This document shows positions 23,666 to 32,019 of a stretch of DNA of 32,499 nt, piece after piece. The stretch comes from Affinirhizobium straminoryzae (GTDB lineage: Bacteria > Pseudomonadota > Alphaproteobacteria > Rhizobiales > Rhizobiaceae), in the NCBI RefSeq assembly GCF_007004135.1, contig NZ_VJMG01000063.1, forward strand, positions 1-32,499, written 5' to 3'. How positions within the stretch are numbered: position 1 is the stretch's first letter; the number at the start of each line of letters is the position of its first letter. The notes below the pieces were generated by a model. It saw only the letters and a list, made by a program, of their open reading frames with translations, was not told where the DNA came from and searched no databases. The translations under genes were made by a program, and so were the position numbers.

Positions 23666-25216
23666 CTACTCCGCGGCGGCGGCGAGCTTTGACTGGCGCA
23701 TGTCGCCACGGTCGCGGCTGTTGAGATGCCAGGAGAAGGCCTCTTCCAGCAGATGCGGCGTGTGGCCGCCGCGCGCGGATGCACGCTCGAAATAGCTGCG
23801 CAGCGCCTCGCGGTAATCGGGATGGGCGCAGTGCTCGATGATGCGTTCGGCCCGCTCGCGCGGCGCAAGCTCGCGCAGGTCCGCCAGTCCGTTTTCCGTC
23901 ACGATGATATCGACGTCATGCTCGGTATGGTCCACATGCGGCACCATCGGCACCACGGAGGAAATACGGCCGCCCTTGGCAAGCGATTTCGTCACGAAAA
24001 TCGAGAGATAGGCATTGCGGGCGAAATCGCCCGAGCCGCCGATGCCGTTCATCATGTGCGTGCCGTTCACATGGGTCGAGTTGATGTTGCCGTAGATATC
24101 GACCTCAAGCGCCGTGTTGATGCCGATGACGCCGAGGCGGCGGATCACTTCCGGATGATTGCTGATTTCCTGCGGGCGCAAAACCAACCGGTCCTTGTAG
24201 CGGCGGAAATCGGCGTAGACGCGCGCGGCACAGGCCGACGACAGCGTGATCGACGAGCCGGAGGCAAAGCTCAGCTTGCCGGCATCAAAGAGATCGAAGG
24301 TACTATCCTGCAGCACCTCGCTATACATGCGCAGGTGATGGAACGGCCCGTCGGCAAGCCCGGACAGCACCGAATTGGCAATGGTGCCGATGCCCGCCTG
24401 CAGCGGGTTCAGCGTCAGGTCCAGGCGCCCGAGGCGCACCTCCTCCTCGAAGAAGCGGATCAGGTGGCCGGCAATCGCGCTGGTCTCGGCATCGGCCGGC
24501 TCAACGGTCGAAAAACTGTCCTGCTCCTGCGTGATGACGATGGCGGCGATCTTCTCCGGATCGACCGGGATATAGGGCATCCCTGCCCGCGTATCGCAGC
24601 CCACCACCGGGATCGCCTCGCGCGTCGGCCGCTTTGTCGGAATATAGATGTCGTGCAGGCCTTCCAGATCGAGCGTCTGGCTGAGATTGATCTCGATGAT
24701 CAGCTTCTTCGCCAGAATGGCGAAGCTTGCGGAATTGCCGATCGAAGTGGACGGAATGATGCCGCCATCCAGACGGATCGCGGCTGCCTCGATGATAGCG
24801 TAATCAATTGGTCCAAGCTGGTTCGAACGCAGATGTTCGACGGTTTCCGAAAGGTGCTGATCAACGAACATCACCTCGCCGCGGTTGATTGCGGCGCGCA
24901 GCGTCGGATCGGTCTGGAACGGCATGCGGCGGGCGAGCACATGGGCTTCCGTCAGCATGCGGTCGATATCATGGCCGAGCGAGGCACCGGTCAGCAGCGT
25001 GATCTTGAACGGGTCGGTCCTTGCCCGTTCCGCCATGGCGACCGGCACGGCCTTGGCATCGCCGGCGCGGGTAAAGCCGCTCATGCCGATGATCATGCCG
25101 TCCTGAATGAGGCTCGCAGCCTCCTTCGGCGTGACGATCCGGTCCAGAAGGGAGGGGCGTCTGATACGATCTTCCAGCATGGTCTTGTCCTGCGTTGTGT
25201 CCTGACGGTCCATCAT
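23666..25216 (-). CDS. acetyl-CoA hydrolase/succinyl-CoA:acetate CoA-transferase family
   Basis: This 516-residue cytoplasmic enzyme of the Cat1/AarC type moves CoA between acyl groups, for example succinyl-CoA plus acetate to acetyl-CoA plus succinate. The catalytic Glu lies in 'MYSEVLQDSTFDLF' (about residues 290-303). The CoA-binding glycine motif 'GIGGSGDFARNAYLS' follows at about 390. The N-terminal 'GMIIGMSGFTRAGDAKAVP' is also typical of the family. The ATG at 25216 is well supported by GGGAGG 5 bases upstream. An FNR-like box at 25262-25275 lies where a class II activator would sit, so expression may rise at low oxygen. The gene is convergent with eptA and divergent from purU. It could act as a propionate-type CoA-transferase instead. 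Confidence 0.9.
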   Translation of the reverse strand: MMDRQDTTQDKTMLEDRIRRPSLLDRIVTPKEAASLIQDGMIIGMSGFTRAGDAKAVPVAMAERARTDPFKITLLTGASLGHDIDRMLTEAHVLARRMPFQTDPTLRAAINRGEVMFVDQHLSETVEHLRSNQLGPIDYAIIEAAAIRLDGGIIPSTSIGNSASFAILAKKLIIEINLSQTLDLEGLHDIYIPTKRPTREAIPVVGCDTRAGMPYIPVDPEKIAAIVITQEQDSFSTVEPADAETSAIAGHLIRFFEEEVRLGRLDLTLNPLQAGIGTIANSVLSGLADGPFHHLRMYSEVLQDSTFDLFDAGKLSFASGSSITLSSACAARVYADFRRYKDRLVLRPQEISNHPEVIRRLGVIGINTALEVDIYGNINSTHVNGTHMMNGIGGSGDFARNAYLSIFVTKSLAKGGRISSVVPMVPHVDHTEHDVDIIVTENGLADLRELAPRERAERIIEHCAHPDYREALRSYFERASARGGHTPHLLEEAFSWHLNSRDRGDMRQSKLAAAAE

Positions 25217-25226
25217 GTTTTCCTCC

Positions 25227-25275
25227 CACCGGTGACCTTAGCGGCGGATCGCGGCCTCACCTTGACCGAAATCAA
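25227..25275 (-). promoter_or_regulatory. FNR/FixK-like promoter of the CoA-transferase gene
   Basis: TTGAC-CGAA-ATCAA (25262-25275) matches the FNR/FixK box at nine of ten positions. On the minus strand TAAGGT (25240-25235) could be the -10. A start near 25227 would put the box centre at about -41.5 and leave an 11-base leader containing GGGAGG. The box is direct; the rest is inferred. Confidence 0.5.
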
Positions 25276-25501
25276 GGACGCTGCCCGATGGTACGGCGGG
25301 GATGGGCGCATCGAGGGCGCAACCGGAACGGCGCTTTGCCCGCCCGCCCGTAATCTCCCTCTGCCGTGACGCGCAGACAGACGCTTCCCAAAACGAGGCT
25401 TGATCTCCTGCAGATCTCGGCTATTGCCAGAAGTCCCAGCGGACGCCGTCCGCCGGAGGCCAGACCACACGATGGGCCCGCAACGGGCCTGAACGAGAGT
25501 G

Positions 25502-26392
25502 ATGACGATGAAGAGCTATGTGCTGACCGTTTCCTGCCCGACCTCCCGCGGCATCGTCGCCGCGCTTTCCGGCTATCTGGCGGAAAAGGGTTGCAACATC
25601 GTCGATTCCTCGCAGTTCGACGATTTCGATACGCAGACCTTCTTCATGCGCATCTCCTTCATATCAGAGGAAGGCATCGATGGAGCAAGCCTGATCCAGG
25701 GGCTGAAGCCGATCGCGGAAAAATTCTCCATGCAGGCGGACATCTTCGATGCAGCCGAGCGGATGAAGGTGCTTCTGATGGTCTCGCGCTTCGGCCACTG
25801 CCTGAACGACCTGCTCTACCGCTGGCGCATCGGCGCGCTGCCGATCGAGATCGTCGGCGTCGTTTCCAACCATTTCGACTACCAGAAGCTGGTGGTGAAC
25901 CATGACATTCCCTTCCACCACATCAAGGTAACGAAAGAGAACAAGCCGAAGGCCGAGGCCCAGCTGATGGATCTGGTGGAGCAGACCGGCACGGAACTGG
26001 TGGTGCTGGCACGCTACATGCAGGTTCTCTCGGACGATCTCTGCCGCAAGATGTCCGGCCGCATCATCAACATCCACCACTCCTTCCTGCCGAGCTTCAA
26101 GGGCGCCAACCCCTACAAGCAGGCCTATGAGCGCGGCGTGAAGCTGATCGGTGCCACCGCCCACTACGTCACCGCCGACCTCGATGAAGGCCCGATCATC
26201 GAGCAGGATACCGTGCGCGTCACCCATGCGCAGTCGCCGGAAGACTATGTGTCGATGGGCCGCGACGTGGAAGCGCAGGTGCTGGCGCGGGCAGTGCACG
26301 CCCATATCCATCACCGCACCTTCATCAACGGCAACCGTACCATCGTCTTCCCGCCGAGCCCCGGCTCCTATGCTTCCGAGCGGATGGGCTGA
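25502..26392 (+). CDS. purU: formyltetrahydrofolate deformylase
   Basis: PurU hydrolyses 10-formyltetrahydrofolate to formate and tetrahydrofolate, balancing the one-carbon pool and feeding formate-dependent purine synthesis. An N-terminal ACT domain (residues 4-85, 'YVLTVSCPTSRGIVAALSGY') is followed by a formyltransferase-fold catalytic domain. In that domain 'ARYMQVLSDDL', the active-site 'NIHHSFLPSFKGANPYKQAY' and the conserved Asp in 'YVTADLDEGPIIEQD' are clear. The total is 296 residues from ATG 25502. GTG 25499 and ATG 25508 are nearby alternatives, and GAGAG just upstream favours 25502. The gene is monocistronic and divergent from the CoA-transferase. Confidence 0.95.
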   Translation: MTMKSYVLTVSCPTSRGIVAALSGYLAEKGCNIVDSSQFDDFDTQTFFMRISFISEEGIDGASLIQGLKPIAEKFSMQADIFDAAERMKVLLMVSRFGHCLNDLLYRWRIGALPIEIVGVVSNHFDYQKLVVNHDIPFHHIKVTKENKPKAEAQLMDLVEQTGTELVVLARYMQVLSDDLCRKMSGRIINIHHSFLPSFKGANPYKQAYERGVKLIGATAHYVTADLDEGPIIEQDTVRVTHAQSPEDYVSMGRDVEAQVLARAVHAHIHHRTFINGNRTIVFPPSPGSYASERMG

Positions 26393-26745
26393 CGTAGACC
26401 GCGCCCGACTTGCCACGCTGAAACGGGTGAGCTCGGCCCCTCAGGCAGATCGCAGCATCAGGGGAATGCAGAACCGAATTCGGGAGGGACGCCGAAACGT
26501 CACCTCCCGTGCCGCATCTCCCTGGGGAAGGGGATGATCTTTTCGCGCCAATTCGGCGCAGGATCGGGCGTCCGCAATGGACTTCGGATAGAAACGACGC
26601 AATGTGACCAGGGAAACAGACTTGGGAAAACGCAATTCCTACAGAACTGAGAGCACAAATGTGTCACAAACTCAGGAAGTCAACAATCAAAAAATGAAAA
26701 GCATGCGTCACCGGATTTGATCCTCGAAACGCTCGCGACACAGGT
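26393..26745. other. intergenic stretch between convergent purU and glsA
   Basis: These 353 bases contain a strong hairpin at 26481-26509 and an AT-richer section (about 26640-26705). No credible gene was found. A 64-codon minus-strand frame at 26441-26635 has no ribosome-binding site or recognisable features. Confidence 0.5.
26481..26509. terminator. strong hairpin after purU
   Basis: CGGGAGG-GACG (26481-26491) pairs with CGTC-a-CCTCCCG (26498-26509), 11 base pairs with one bulged A and a 6-base loop. It lies 90 bases after purU, with no T tail. It may be a terminator, an mRNA 3' stabiliser or part of a small RNA. Confidence 0.4.
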
Positions 26746-27696
26746 TCAGCCCGGCCCGCCGAACACCGACCATCCGGTCTTTGCCGCCAGCATTTCCAGC
26801 GCCAGTGACCCGATCAGCGAGTTTCCATTGCGGTTGAGGCCCGGCGACCAGACGGCAACGGAGGCCCTGCCCGGCGCCACCGCCAGAATGCCACCGCCGA
26901 CCCCGCTCTTGCCTGGCAGGCCGACATGATAGGCAAAGTCGCCGGATCCGTCATAATGACCGCAAGTCAGCATCAGCGCGTTGATGCGCCGCGCCCGCTG
27001 GCTCGAAACCACCGTATGGCCGGTCAGCGGATTGCGCCCGTTTCCGGCAAGAAACAGGCCGGCGCGGGCAAGCTGAACACAGTTCATCGCCAGCGCGCAC
27101 TGGTGGAAATAGACACCGAGGACATGATCGACCGGATGCGTCAGCTTGCCGAACGACTTCATGAAATGTGCCAGGGCCTCGTTGCGATGGCCCGTTGCCG
27201 CTTCTGAACGCGCCACCGCAGGATCGATGCCGATGGTTGCGTCATCCGCCAGATACTGCACGAAGCGGACGATTTCGCCGATCGCCTCGCGCGGCGTGTG
27301 GCCTGCCATCACGAGATCACTGACGACAATCGCCCCGGCATTGATGAAGGGATTGCGCGGCTTGCCGTTCTCATGCTCCAGTTGGACGATGGAGTTGAAG
27401 GCCGAACCCGACGGTTCACGTCCCACCCGGTTCCAGGTGGTCTCACCATGCTTTCCAAGCGCCAGCGTCAGCGTGAAGACCTTGGAAACGCTCTGGATGG
27501 AAAAGGCCTCGTCGCAATCGCCCGCCTTGAAGACATTCCCCTCCAGATCGATCACGGCTATACCGAACTTTTCCGGGTCAACCTTGGCGAGTTCAGGGAT
27601 GTAATCCGCGACCTTGCCTTCGCCGAGACGTGGCTTCAGCGTCCGGTGAATGTCCTCGATGATTGCCTGAAGGTCGCCCGTCACCGCTGCACACAT
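26746..27696 (-). CDS. glsA: glutaminase A
   Basis: GlsA hydrolyses glutamine to glutamate and ammonia in the cytoplasm. The 316-residue protein has the beta-lactamase-like serine fold with catalytic SxxK at Ser69-Lys72 ('FSIQSVSK'). 'GREPSGSAFNSIVQLE' and 'KPRNPFINAGAIVV' (about 92-125) carry the conserved Asn and Glu that bind the substrate. The C-terminal 'GLPGKSGVGGGILAV' is also diagnostic. The length is standard for bacterial GlsA. GGGAG directly abuts the ATG at 27696, so a slightly different start such as GTG four codons later is possible. It lies 86 bases downstream of the MarR gene on the same strand and could be co-transcribed with it. Confidence 0.96.
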   Translation of the reverse strand: MCAAVTGDLQAIIEDIHRTLKPRLGEGKVADYIPELAKVDPEKFGIAVIDLEGNVFKAGDCDEAFSIQSVSKVFTLTLALGKHGETTWNRVGREPSGSAFNSIVQLEHENGKPRNPFINAGAIVVSDLVMAGHTPREAIGEIVRFVQYLADDATIGIDPAVARSEAATGHRNEALAHFMKSFGKLTHPVDHVLGVYFHQCALAMNCVQLARAGLFLAGNGRNPLTGHTVVSSQRARRINALMLTCGHYDGSGDFAYHVGLPGKSGVGGGILAVAPGRASVAVWSPGLNRNGNSLIGSLALEMLAAKTGWSVFGGPG

Positions 27697-27782
27697 CTCC
27701 CTGCCCCAGTCCTGTCGCGCATCTGCACACTTCTTCTATTGTCCATCCCGCAGTGCAGCGCAAGATGACGGCCAGATCTGCG

Positions 27783-28298
27783 TCATTCCTCGGGCGGGCC
27801 GGACAGGTGGTTCGTTGCCGATGTCTTTACCCGGCCAATCTCGTGCCAGAGACTGGTGATCATTCCAGGATCCACGTCGCTCATCAGATCCCGCAACCAG
27901 GCTTCGTGGGCATCCGCCATGGCCGCGAAGGTGCGCAGACCTGCCTCCGTCAGGCGTGCAACGGTGACGCGACGATCATCGCTCGGAGTTTCGCGCACGA
28001 CGAGGCCATCAGCCTCCAGCCTTTCGACCAGACCGGTGATGTTGCCGTTCGTGACCATGGTGCGACGCGACAGCTCGCCGAGCCGCAATCCCTGCCGCTC
28101 CCGGTAAAGCTGCGCCATAAGGTCAAACTGCGGCAGTGTCGCGCCGAACTCGGCGCGCAGCCGCTTGCGGATTTCCGTCGAAATCAGCTTGGTGGTGGAG
28201 AGCATCCGCAGCCACAACCGTGTTTCCGGCTTGTTGCGGCCATGCGGCCCCTCGGCAATGATTTCCAGATCAACCTGCGCGTCGTCCTGCTCGCTCAT
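27783..28298 (-). CDS. MarR family transcriptional regulator
   Basis: This 171-residue winged-helix protein has the MarR core at about residues 30-145, with recognition region 'LRLGELSRRTMVTNGNITGLVERLEADGLV' and the wing 'SDDRRVTVARLTEAG'. MarR proteins act as dimers that release DNA on binding phenolic ligands or on oxidation. No cysteine is present, so direct thiol-based sensing as in OhrR is unlikely. It is divergent from the peroxiredoxin gene (239 bases between starts), and the gap contains a TTTGA-N4-TCAAA palindrome, a probable operator. It may regulate itself, the peroxiredoxin and perhaps glsA downstream. Confidence 0.92.
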   Translation of the reverse strand: MSEQDDAQVDLEIIAEGPHGRNKPETRLWLRMLSTTKLISTEIRKRLRAEFGATLPQFDLMAQLYRERQGLRLGELSRRTMVTNGNITGLVERLEADGLVVRETPSDDRRVTVARLTEAGLRTFAAMADAHEAWLRDLMSDVDPGMITSLWHEIGRVKTSATNHLSGPPEE

Positions 28299-28347
28299 GC
28301 GGCCTCGCTTCCCCCGGCTCTTATCGCTCCAGCTGTACGAACAGGTA

Positions 28348-28361
28348 TTTGAAATGTCAAA
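28348..28361. promoter_or_regulatory. TTTGA-N4-TCAAA palindrome, MarR operator candidate
   Basis: A perfect 14-bp dyad (TTTGA-AATG-TCAAA) sits 50 bases upstream of the marR-type start codon in the gap shared with the peroxiredoxin gene. Its size and AT content suit a MarR-family dimer. It also resembles an FNR half-site pair but lacks the required TGAT/ATCA core. Confidence 0.45.
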
Positions 28362-28537
28362 GGCCGGCTGCGGCTGCCCACGCCCGGCTGCAAGGCGAGT
28401 GAAATCTGCTCCGGGCGGCTCTGGAAACGAGCCGGGTTTTCCAGTTTGACCACCCGATCTGCAAAAGCCTCCCTCGAATCGTCGTACAAACAGCCTATCT
28501 TCTCAATCCAATGGAACGGCTATCAGGAGGTTTGCCC

Positions 28538-29197
28538 TTGTCCCTGCGCATCAACGACATCGCCCCGGATTTCACCGCTGAAACAACCGTCGGCCCGCTC
28601 CATTTTCATGAGTGGATCGGCAATGGCTGGGCCGTCCTCTTCTCGCATCCGAAGAACTTCACCCCGGTCTGCACCACGGAACTGGGCGCCATGGCCGGTC
28701 TGGAAGGCGAGTTCCGCAAGCGCGGCGTCAAGATCATCGGCATTTCCGTCGACCCTGTGGACAGCCATGCCAAGTGGAAAGCCGATATCCGCACCGCCAC
28801 CGGCTATGACGTGGACTATCCGCTGATTGGCGACCGTGACCTGAAGGTGGCAAAGCTCTATGACATGCTGCCGGCCGGCGCCGGCGAGAGTTCCGAAGGC
28901 CGCACTCCGGCCGACAACGCCACCGTGCGTTCGGTCTACATCATCGGCCCGGACAAGAAGATCAAGCTGATCCTCACCTATCCGATGACCACGGGCCGCA
29001 ATTTCGCGGAAATCCTGCGCGCGATCGATTCCATCCAGCTGACCGCAAAGCACCAGGTGGCAACGCCGGCCAACTGGCAGCCGGGCGAGGACGTGATCAT
29101 CACCGCCGCAGTCTCCAACGAGGATGCCATAGCCCGCTTCGGGAGCTTCGACACCGTACTGCCCTATCTGCGCAAGACGAAGCAGCCAGCCGCCTGA
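28538..29197 (+). CDS. 1-Cys peroxiredoxin (Prx6 type)
   Basis: This enzyme reduces hydrogen and organic peroxides through one peroxidatic cysteine. The best start is TTG 28538, because AGGAGG lies exactly 7 bases upstream and the product then begins 'MSLRINDIAPDFTAET', as Prx6 proteins do; an in-frame ATG at 28511 lies before that ribosome-binding site. The 219-residue length fits Prx6. The peroxidatic Cys45 lies in 'HPKNFTPVCTTELG'. The C-terminal extension 'VATPANWQPGEDVII' is characteristic of this subgroup. There is no resolving cysteine, so an external thiol is needed. It is divergent from a MarR regulator. A strong hairpin follows the stop. Confidence 0.93.
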   Translation: MSLRINDIAPDFTAETTVGPLHFHEWIGNGWAVLFSHPKNFTPVCTTELGAMAGLEGEFRKRGVKIIGISVDPVDSHAKWKADIRTATGYDVDYPLIGDRDLKVAKLYDMLPAGAGESSEGRTPADNATVRSVYIIGPDKKIKLILTYPMTTGRNFAEILRAIDSIQLTAKHQVATPANWQPGEDVIITAAVSNEDAIARFGSFDTVLPYLRKTKQPAA

Positions 29198-29211
29198 AGC
29201 CCTCTCCTACT

Positions 29212-29244
29212 CTATGCCCCGCAGGTCTCCACCTGCGGGCATAG
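29212..29244 (+). terminator. hairpin after the peroxiredoxin gene
   Basis: CTATGCCCCGCAGGT (29212-29226) pairs with ACCTGCGGGCATAG (29231-29244), 14 base pairs with one bulged C and a 4-base loop. It starts 14 bases after the stop codon. There is no T run. Confidence 0.55.
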
Positions 29245-29362
29245 AACCTGATGCACCAGGACATTCAATATCACTGAAACGTGAAGTGCACAGACTGCGC
29301 GGGCATCGCCCTCGGAAAAGACCGTGTTACAGTTTTGCGGTCCGGTTCTGGAGGTGATGGGA

Positions 29363-30169
29363 ATGCCGATGCTTGCCAGCCTTGCCCTGCTCACGACGCT
29401 CCTTGCCGGTCCTGCGACGCCGCCTTCGCCCGCAGGTTCTGCGTCCGGCGATGTGGACGTCGAACTGGTGCTTGCCGTCGATACGTCCCGCTCGATGGAT
29501 TACGAGGAGATGAGGGTCCAGCGCGAGGGCTATGTCAGCGCCCTGCAGCATGCCGATTTCATCAATGCTGTGCGTGGCGGACTGATCGGCCGCATTGCGA
29601 TTACCTATTTCGAATGGGCCGGCGAGGTGGATCCGGCATCCGTGCTGGACTGGCAGATCATCGAGACGCAAGCCGATGCCCGCGCCTTCGCCGAGAAGCT
29701 CGCCGCCCGCCCGATCGCCACGCAGCGGCGCACCTCCATCTCCGCTGCGATCGCCTATGGCACGCAGACCATTCTCACCAACAGCTACCGCGGCATGCGG
29801 CAGGTGATCGACGTGTCCGGTGACGGACCCAACAATATAGGTCTGCCGGTGGAAGGCGTGCGCGACAAGGCGATCGAGGCCGGCATCATCATCAATGGAC
29901 TGGCGATCATGCTGCGCCCGACGGGTGCCGCAGCCTTTGGAAGCAGCGCCGGCCTGGACGATTATTACGGCGACTGCGTGATCGGCGGCCCCGGCGCCTT
30001 CGTGATGCCCGTACACAAGCCGGAAGACTTCGACACCGCGATCCGCCGCAAACTTGTGCTCGAGGTCAGCGGCCTTGCACCCGACGCCACACTCCATCGT
30101 ATCGCCGCCCGCCCAAAAACCGACTGCATGATGGGCGAACTGCAATGGCAGCAGTTCCAGGACCGGTAG
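29363..30169 (+). CDS. secreted DUF1194 protein with vWA-like metal site
   Basis: From ATG 29363, chosen because GGAGG lies 8 bases upstream, the product has 268 residues. It begins with a signal peptide 'MPMLASLALLTTLLAGPA'. The mature part is a von Willebrand factor A-like fold with a MIDAS metal-binding motif Asp-Thr-Ser-Arg-Ser ('LAVDTSRSMDYEEM'), a Thr in 'RRTSISAAIAYG', and an Asp in 'VIDVSGDGPNN'. This matches the DUF1194 family common in Rhizobiales, whose function is not established. Export to the periplasm and a metal-dependent protein-protein interaction role are inferred. Two cysteines in the C-terminal half could pair. It stands alone between the peroxiredoxin and the AT-rich region. 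Confidence 0.85.
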   Translation: MPMLASLALLTTLLAGPATPPSPAGSASGDVDVELVLAVDTSRSMDYEEMRVQREGYVSALQHADFINAVRGGLIGRIAITYFEWAGEVDPASVLDWQIIETQADARAFAEKLAARPIATQRRTSISAAIAYGTQTILTNSYRGMRQVIDVSGDGPNNIGLPVEGVRDKAIEAGIIINGLAIMLRPTGAAAFGSSAGLDDYYGDCVIGGPGAFVMPVHKPEDFDTAIRRKLVLEVSGLAPDATLHRIAARPKTDCMMGELQWQQFQDR

Positions 30170-30233
30170 AGGCTGAAAGTGGCTGTGTATCCACCTATAC
30201 ATACGTATATTTTATCGTTCAGAGAAACAGCTT

Positions 30234-31742
30234 CTAATTCACGACAATCTGCTGCCCATCGGGCTTTACGATTATAATTTCCTCTACACCCGCCAAATCA
30301 ATAAACGGGCTGTTGGCCTGCAGGAAAACACCCGCACACGCTTTGCGCTCTGTTACGAGTTTCGCCATATCGTCTATCTGCTTATTTTCATAGATGCCAG
30401 CGCGCACAAGAGAATTCAGATACCCGCGAACGGCGCCTGACGTCGCAAACACAGAACATGACGGATCATATAACGTTTTGGCTTTACTGACGAGAAGCAT
30501 GTTGTTTCCATCGATACGCTTCCACTCACTGTAATTCTGCAGGCTTTTATCGAAATCTCGGACGCCCAAAATACTGGCAGCAAAAACAATAAAGATAACA
30601 CAATACCTGTACAAACCCGAAAGGTATGCGATGGAAACGGATATAAGGATGGCAGCAGGAATGACGAATTTCAACCGATCGAAGGAAAACTGCGTCGCAT
30701 GCTGCATCATAAGCAGATTTTCGAGCAGGGGAAACGCCGCGACAAACAAAACCAATTTTATATAGCGAAATTTTTCATCTTGAAATTTATTCCAATTTTC
30801 TTTCATCGCATATATAAAAACTAGGAAAACAAGTAGGAGCAGAAACAGGCCGTACGAAAGGCCATACCCTGCAACAAGAGTATCAAACCCAACCTTTTTC
30901 GCACTGCGAGCAAGAAATCTTGCCAGAAATGACTGCGTTGCCGGCACGAGACCGAGCACCGCGACAAAATGAAGATAGACCAGAGCGCCTGACACGAAGG
31001 TCACTACACCTATCCGCACAGCTGACAGTTCGGAATCGAGACCTGGCTTGCGAATGAGAAAGATGATCAAGCCGGCGCTAAATACGTAGGCGGTCCATTC
31101 GAGCCACGGCCCCATAAACACAAAAACATAAAATAAAATAGAAAAAACTCTCCAACGATAAATACGATAAAAAACAAGCACAAGTAAATTACTTAACATT
31201 AACAGATTGTAAAGCGTGTGGCTCCAGTAAACAACGCCATTGGATTGCAGCGCTTCACGACTAAAGACAGAAATCAAACACCCACATAGAGCAGCAAACG
31301 CCGCGATCCCCCCTGACACACCGCCGAAAACAATGAGTTGGTAACAAAGACTGTAAAGGCAGAGCGAGGACAGCAGTCCTACCGCCGCCCCAAACAGGCC
31401 TATAGTTGCTCGGTTCGCATCCAAGCCAAGCGCACTAAGGGTCAGGTAGGGCGCCAGAAATCCCAAGGGTGGGAAGCTGGTGTAAATGTAGTCGCCCGTT
31501 GATGAAGGTTTCGTCGCACCCCAAGGTATATTCTTGTCGAGCTGTCGCCCCAGAGTGACCGTTGGCAAGAAAAAGTGATTGCGCCACGCGCTGGACTGCA
31601 ATGAATTCACGGTATGGATGACATGATATGTCGCTTCAATATTTTCACTTCCGACATCGCCGGTCAATGCATCCCAACGATAAGCTATGTTACCGGCGCA
31701 AAGGAAAATAATAATGAAAAAACCGAAAAAATAGGCCCTCAT
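30234..31742 (-). CDS. polytopic membrane protein, possible GT-C type glycosyltransferase
   Basis: From ATG 31742, supported by GGGA 8 bases upstream, the product has 502 residues; the frame is open to 31817. There are about eleven hydrophobic helices. The long periplasmic loop after the first helix carries an acidic stretch ('AYRWDALTGDVGSEN') and then 'NHFFLPTVTLGRQLD'. A soluble C-terminal part of about 90 residues follows the last helix. This layout resembles GT-C glycosyltransferases that use polyprenyl-phosphate sugars, but I cannot assign a named family. The DNA is clearly AT-richer than the rest of the window and the protein is rich in Phe, Ile and Lys, which suggests horizontal acquisition. 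It adjoins an IS66-type remnant. A surface-glycan role is a guess. Confidence 0.7.
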   Translation of the reverse strand: MRAYFFGFFIIIFLCAGNIAYRWDALTGDVGSENIEATYHVIHTVNSLQSSAWRNHFFLPTVTLGRQLDKNIPWGATKPSSTGDYIYTSFPPLGFLAPYLTLSALGLDANRATIGLFGAAVGLLSSLCLYSLCYQLIVFGGVSGGIAAFAALCGCLISVFSREALQSNGVVYWSHTLYNLLMLSNLLVLVFYRIYRWRVFSILFYVFVFMGPWLEWTAYVFSAGLIIFLIRKPGLDSELSAVRIGVVTFVSGALVYLHFVAVLGLVPATQSFLARFLARSAKKVGFDTLVAGYGLSYGLFLLLLVFLVFIYAMKENWNKFQDEKFRYIKLVLFVAAFPLLENLLMMQHATQFSFDRLKFVIPAAILISVSIAYLSGLYRYCVIFIVFAASILGVRDFDKSLQNYSEWKRIDGNNMLLVSKAKTLYDPSCSVFATSGAVRGYLNSLVRAGIYENKQIDDMAKLVTERKACAGVFLQANSPFIDLAGVEEIIIVKPDGQQIVVN

Positions 31743-32019
31743 CAGAAACATCCCAAAATAAATATCCCAAAAATAACACACGGAATTAAAGCTAGAAATT
31801 CCAAAAATATGCAACACAAATATGCGATTTTCTCAATCGGAAAGACACGGTCTATACACCGACACGAACATATATTTCGATTATCTCATTTTCGGAGCAT
31901 ACACGAAGTGCCCTTGGCGATCAAAGGCACAAACATCTCGACCTTCCCACATCCGCATCGCACATCCCTTCCATCTCTGAACTGTGTCAATGGGTATAAT
32001 GTCGATAATTGGAATTCGG
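31743..32019. other. AT-rich upstream region of the membrane protein gene
   Basis: No credible gene was found. The sequence is AT-rich and probably contains the promoter of the minus-strand membrane protein gene. It also forms the junction with the transposase remnant. Confidence 0.4.

Noticed and set aside
26441..26635. 64-codon minus-strand frame in the purU-glsA gap
   Set aside because: No ribosome-binding site and no recognisable sequence; it includes the hairpin at 26481-26509.
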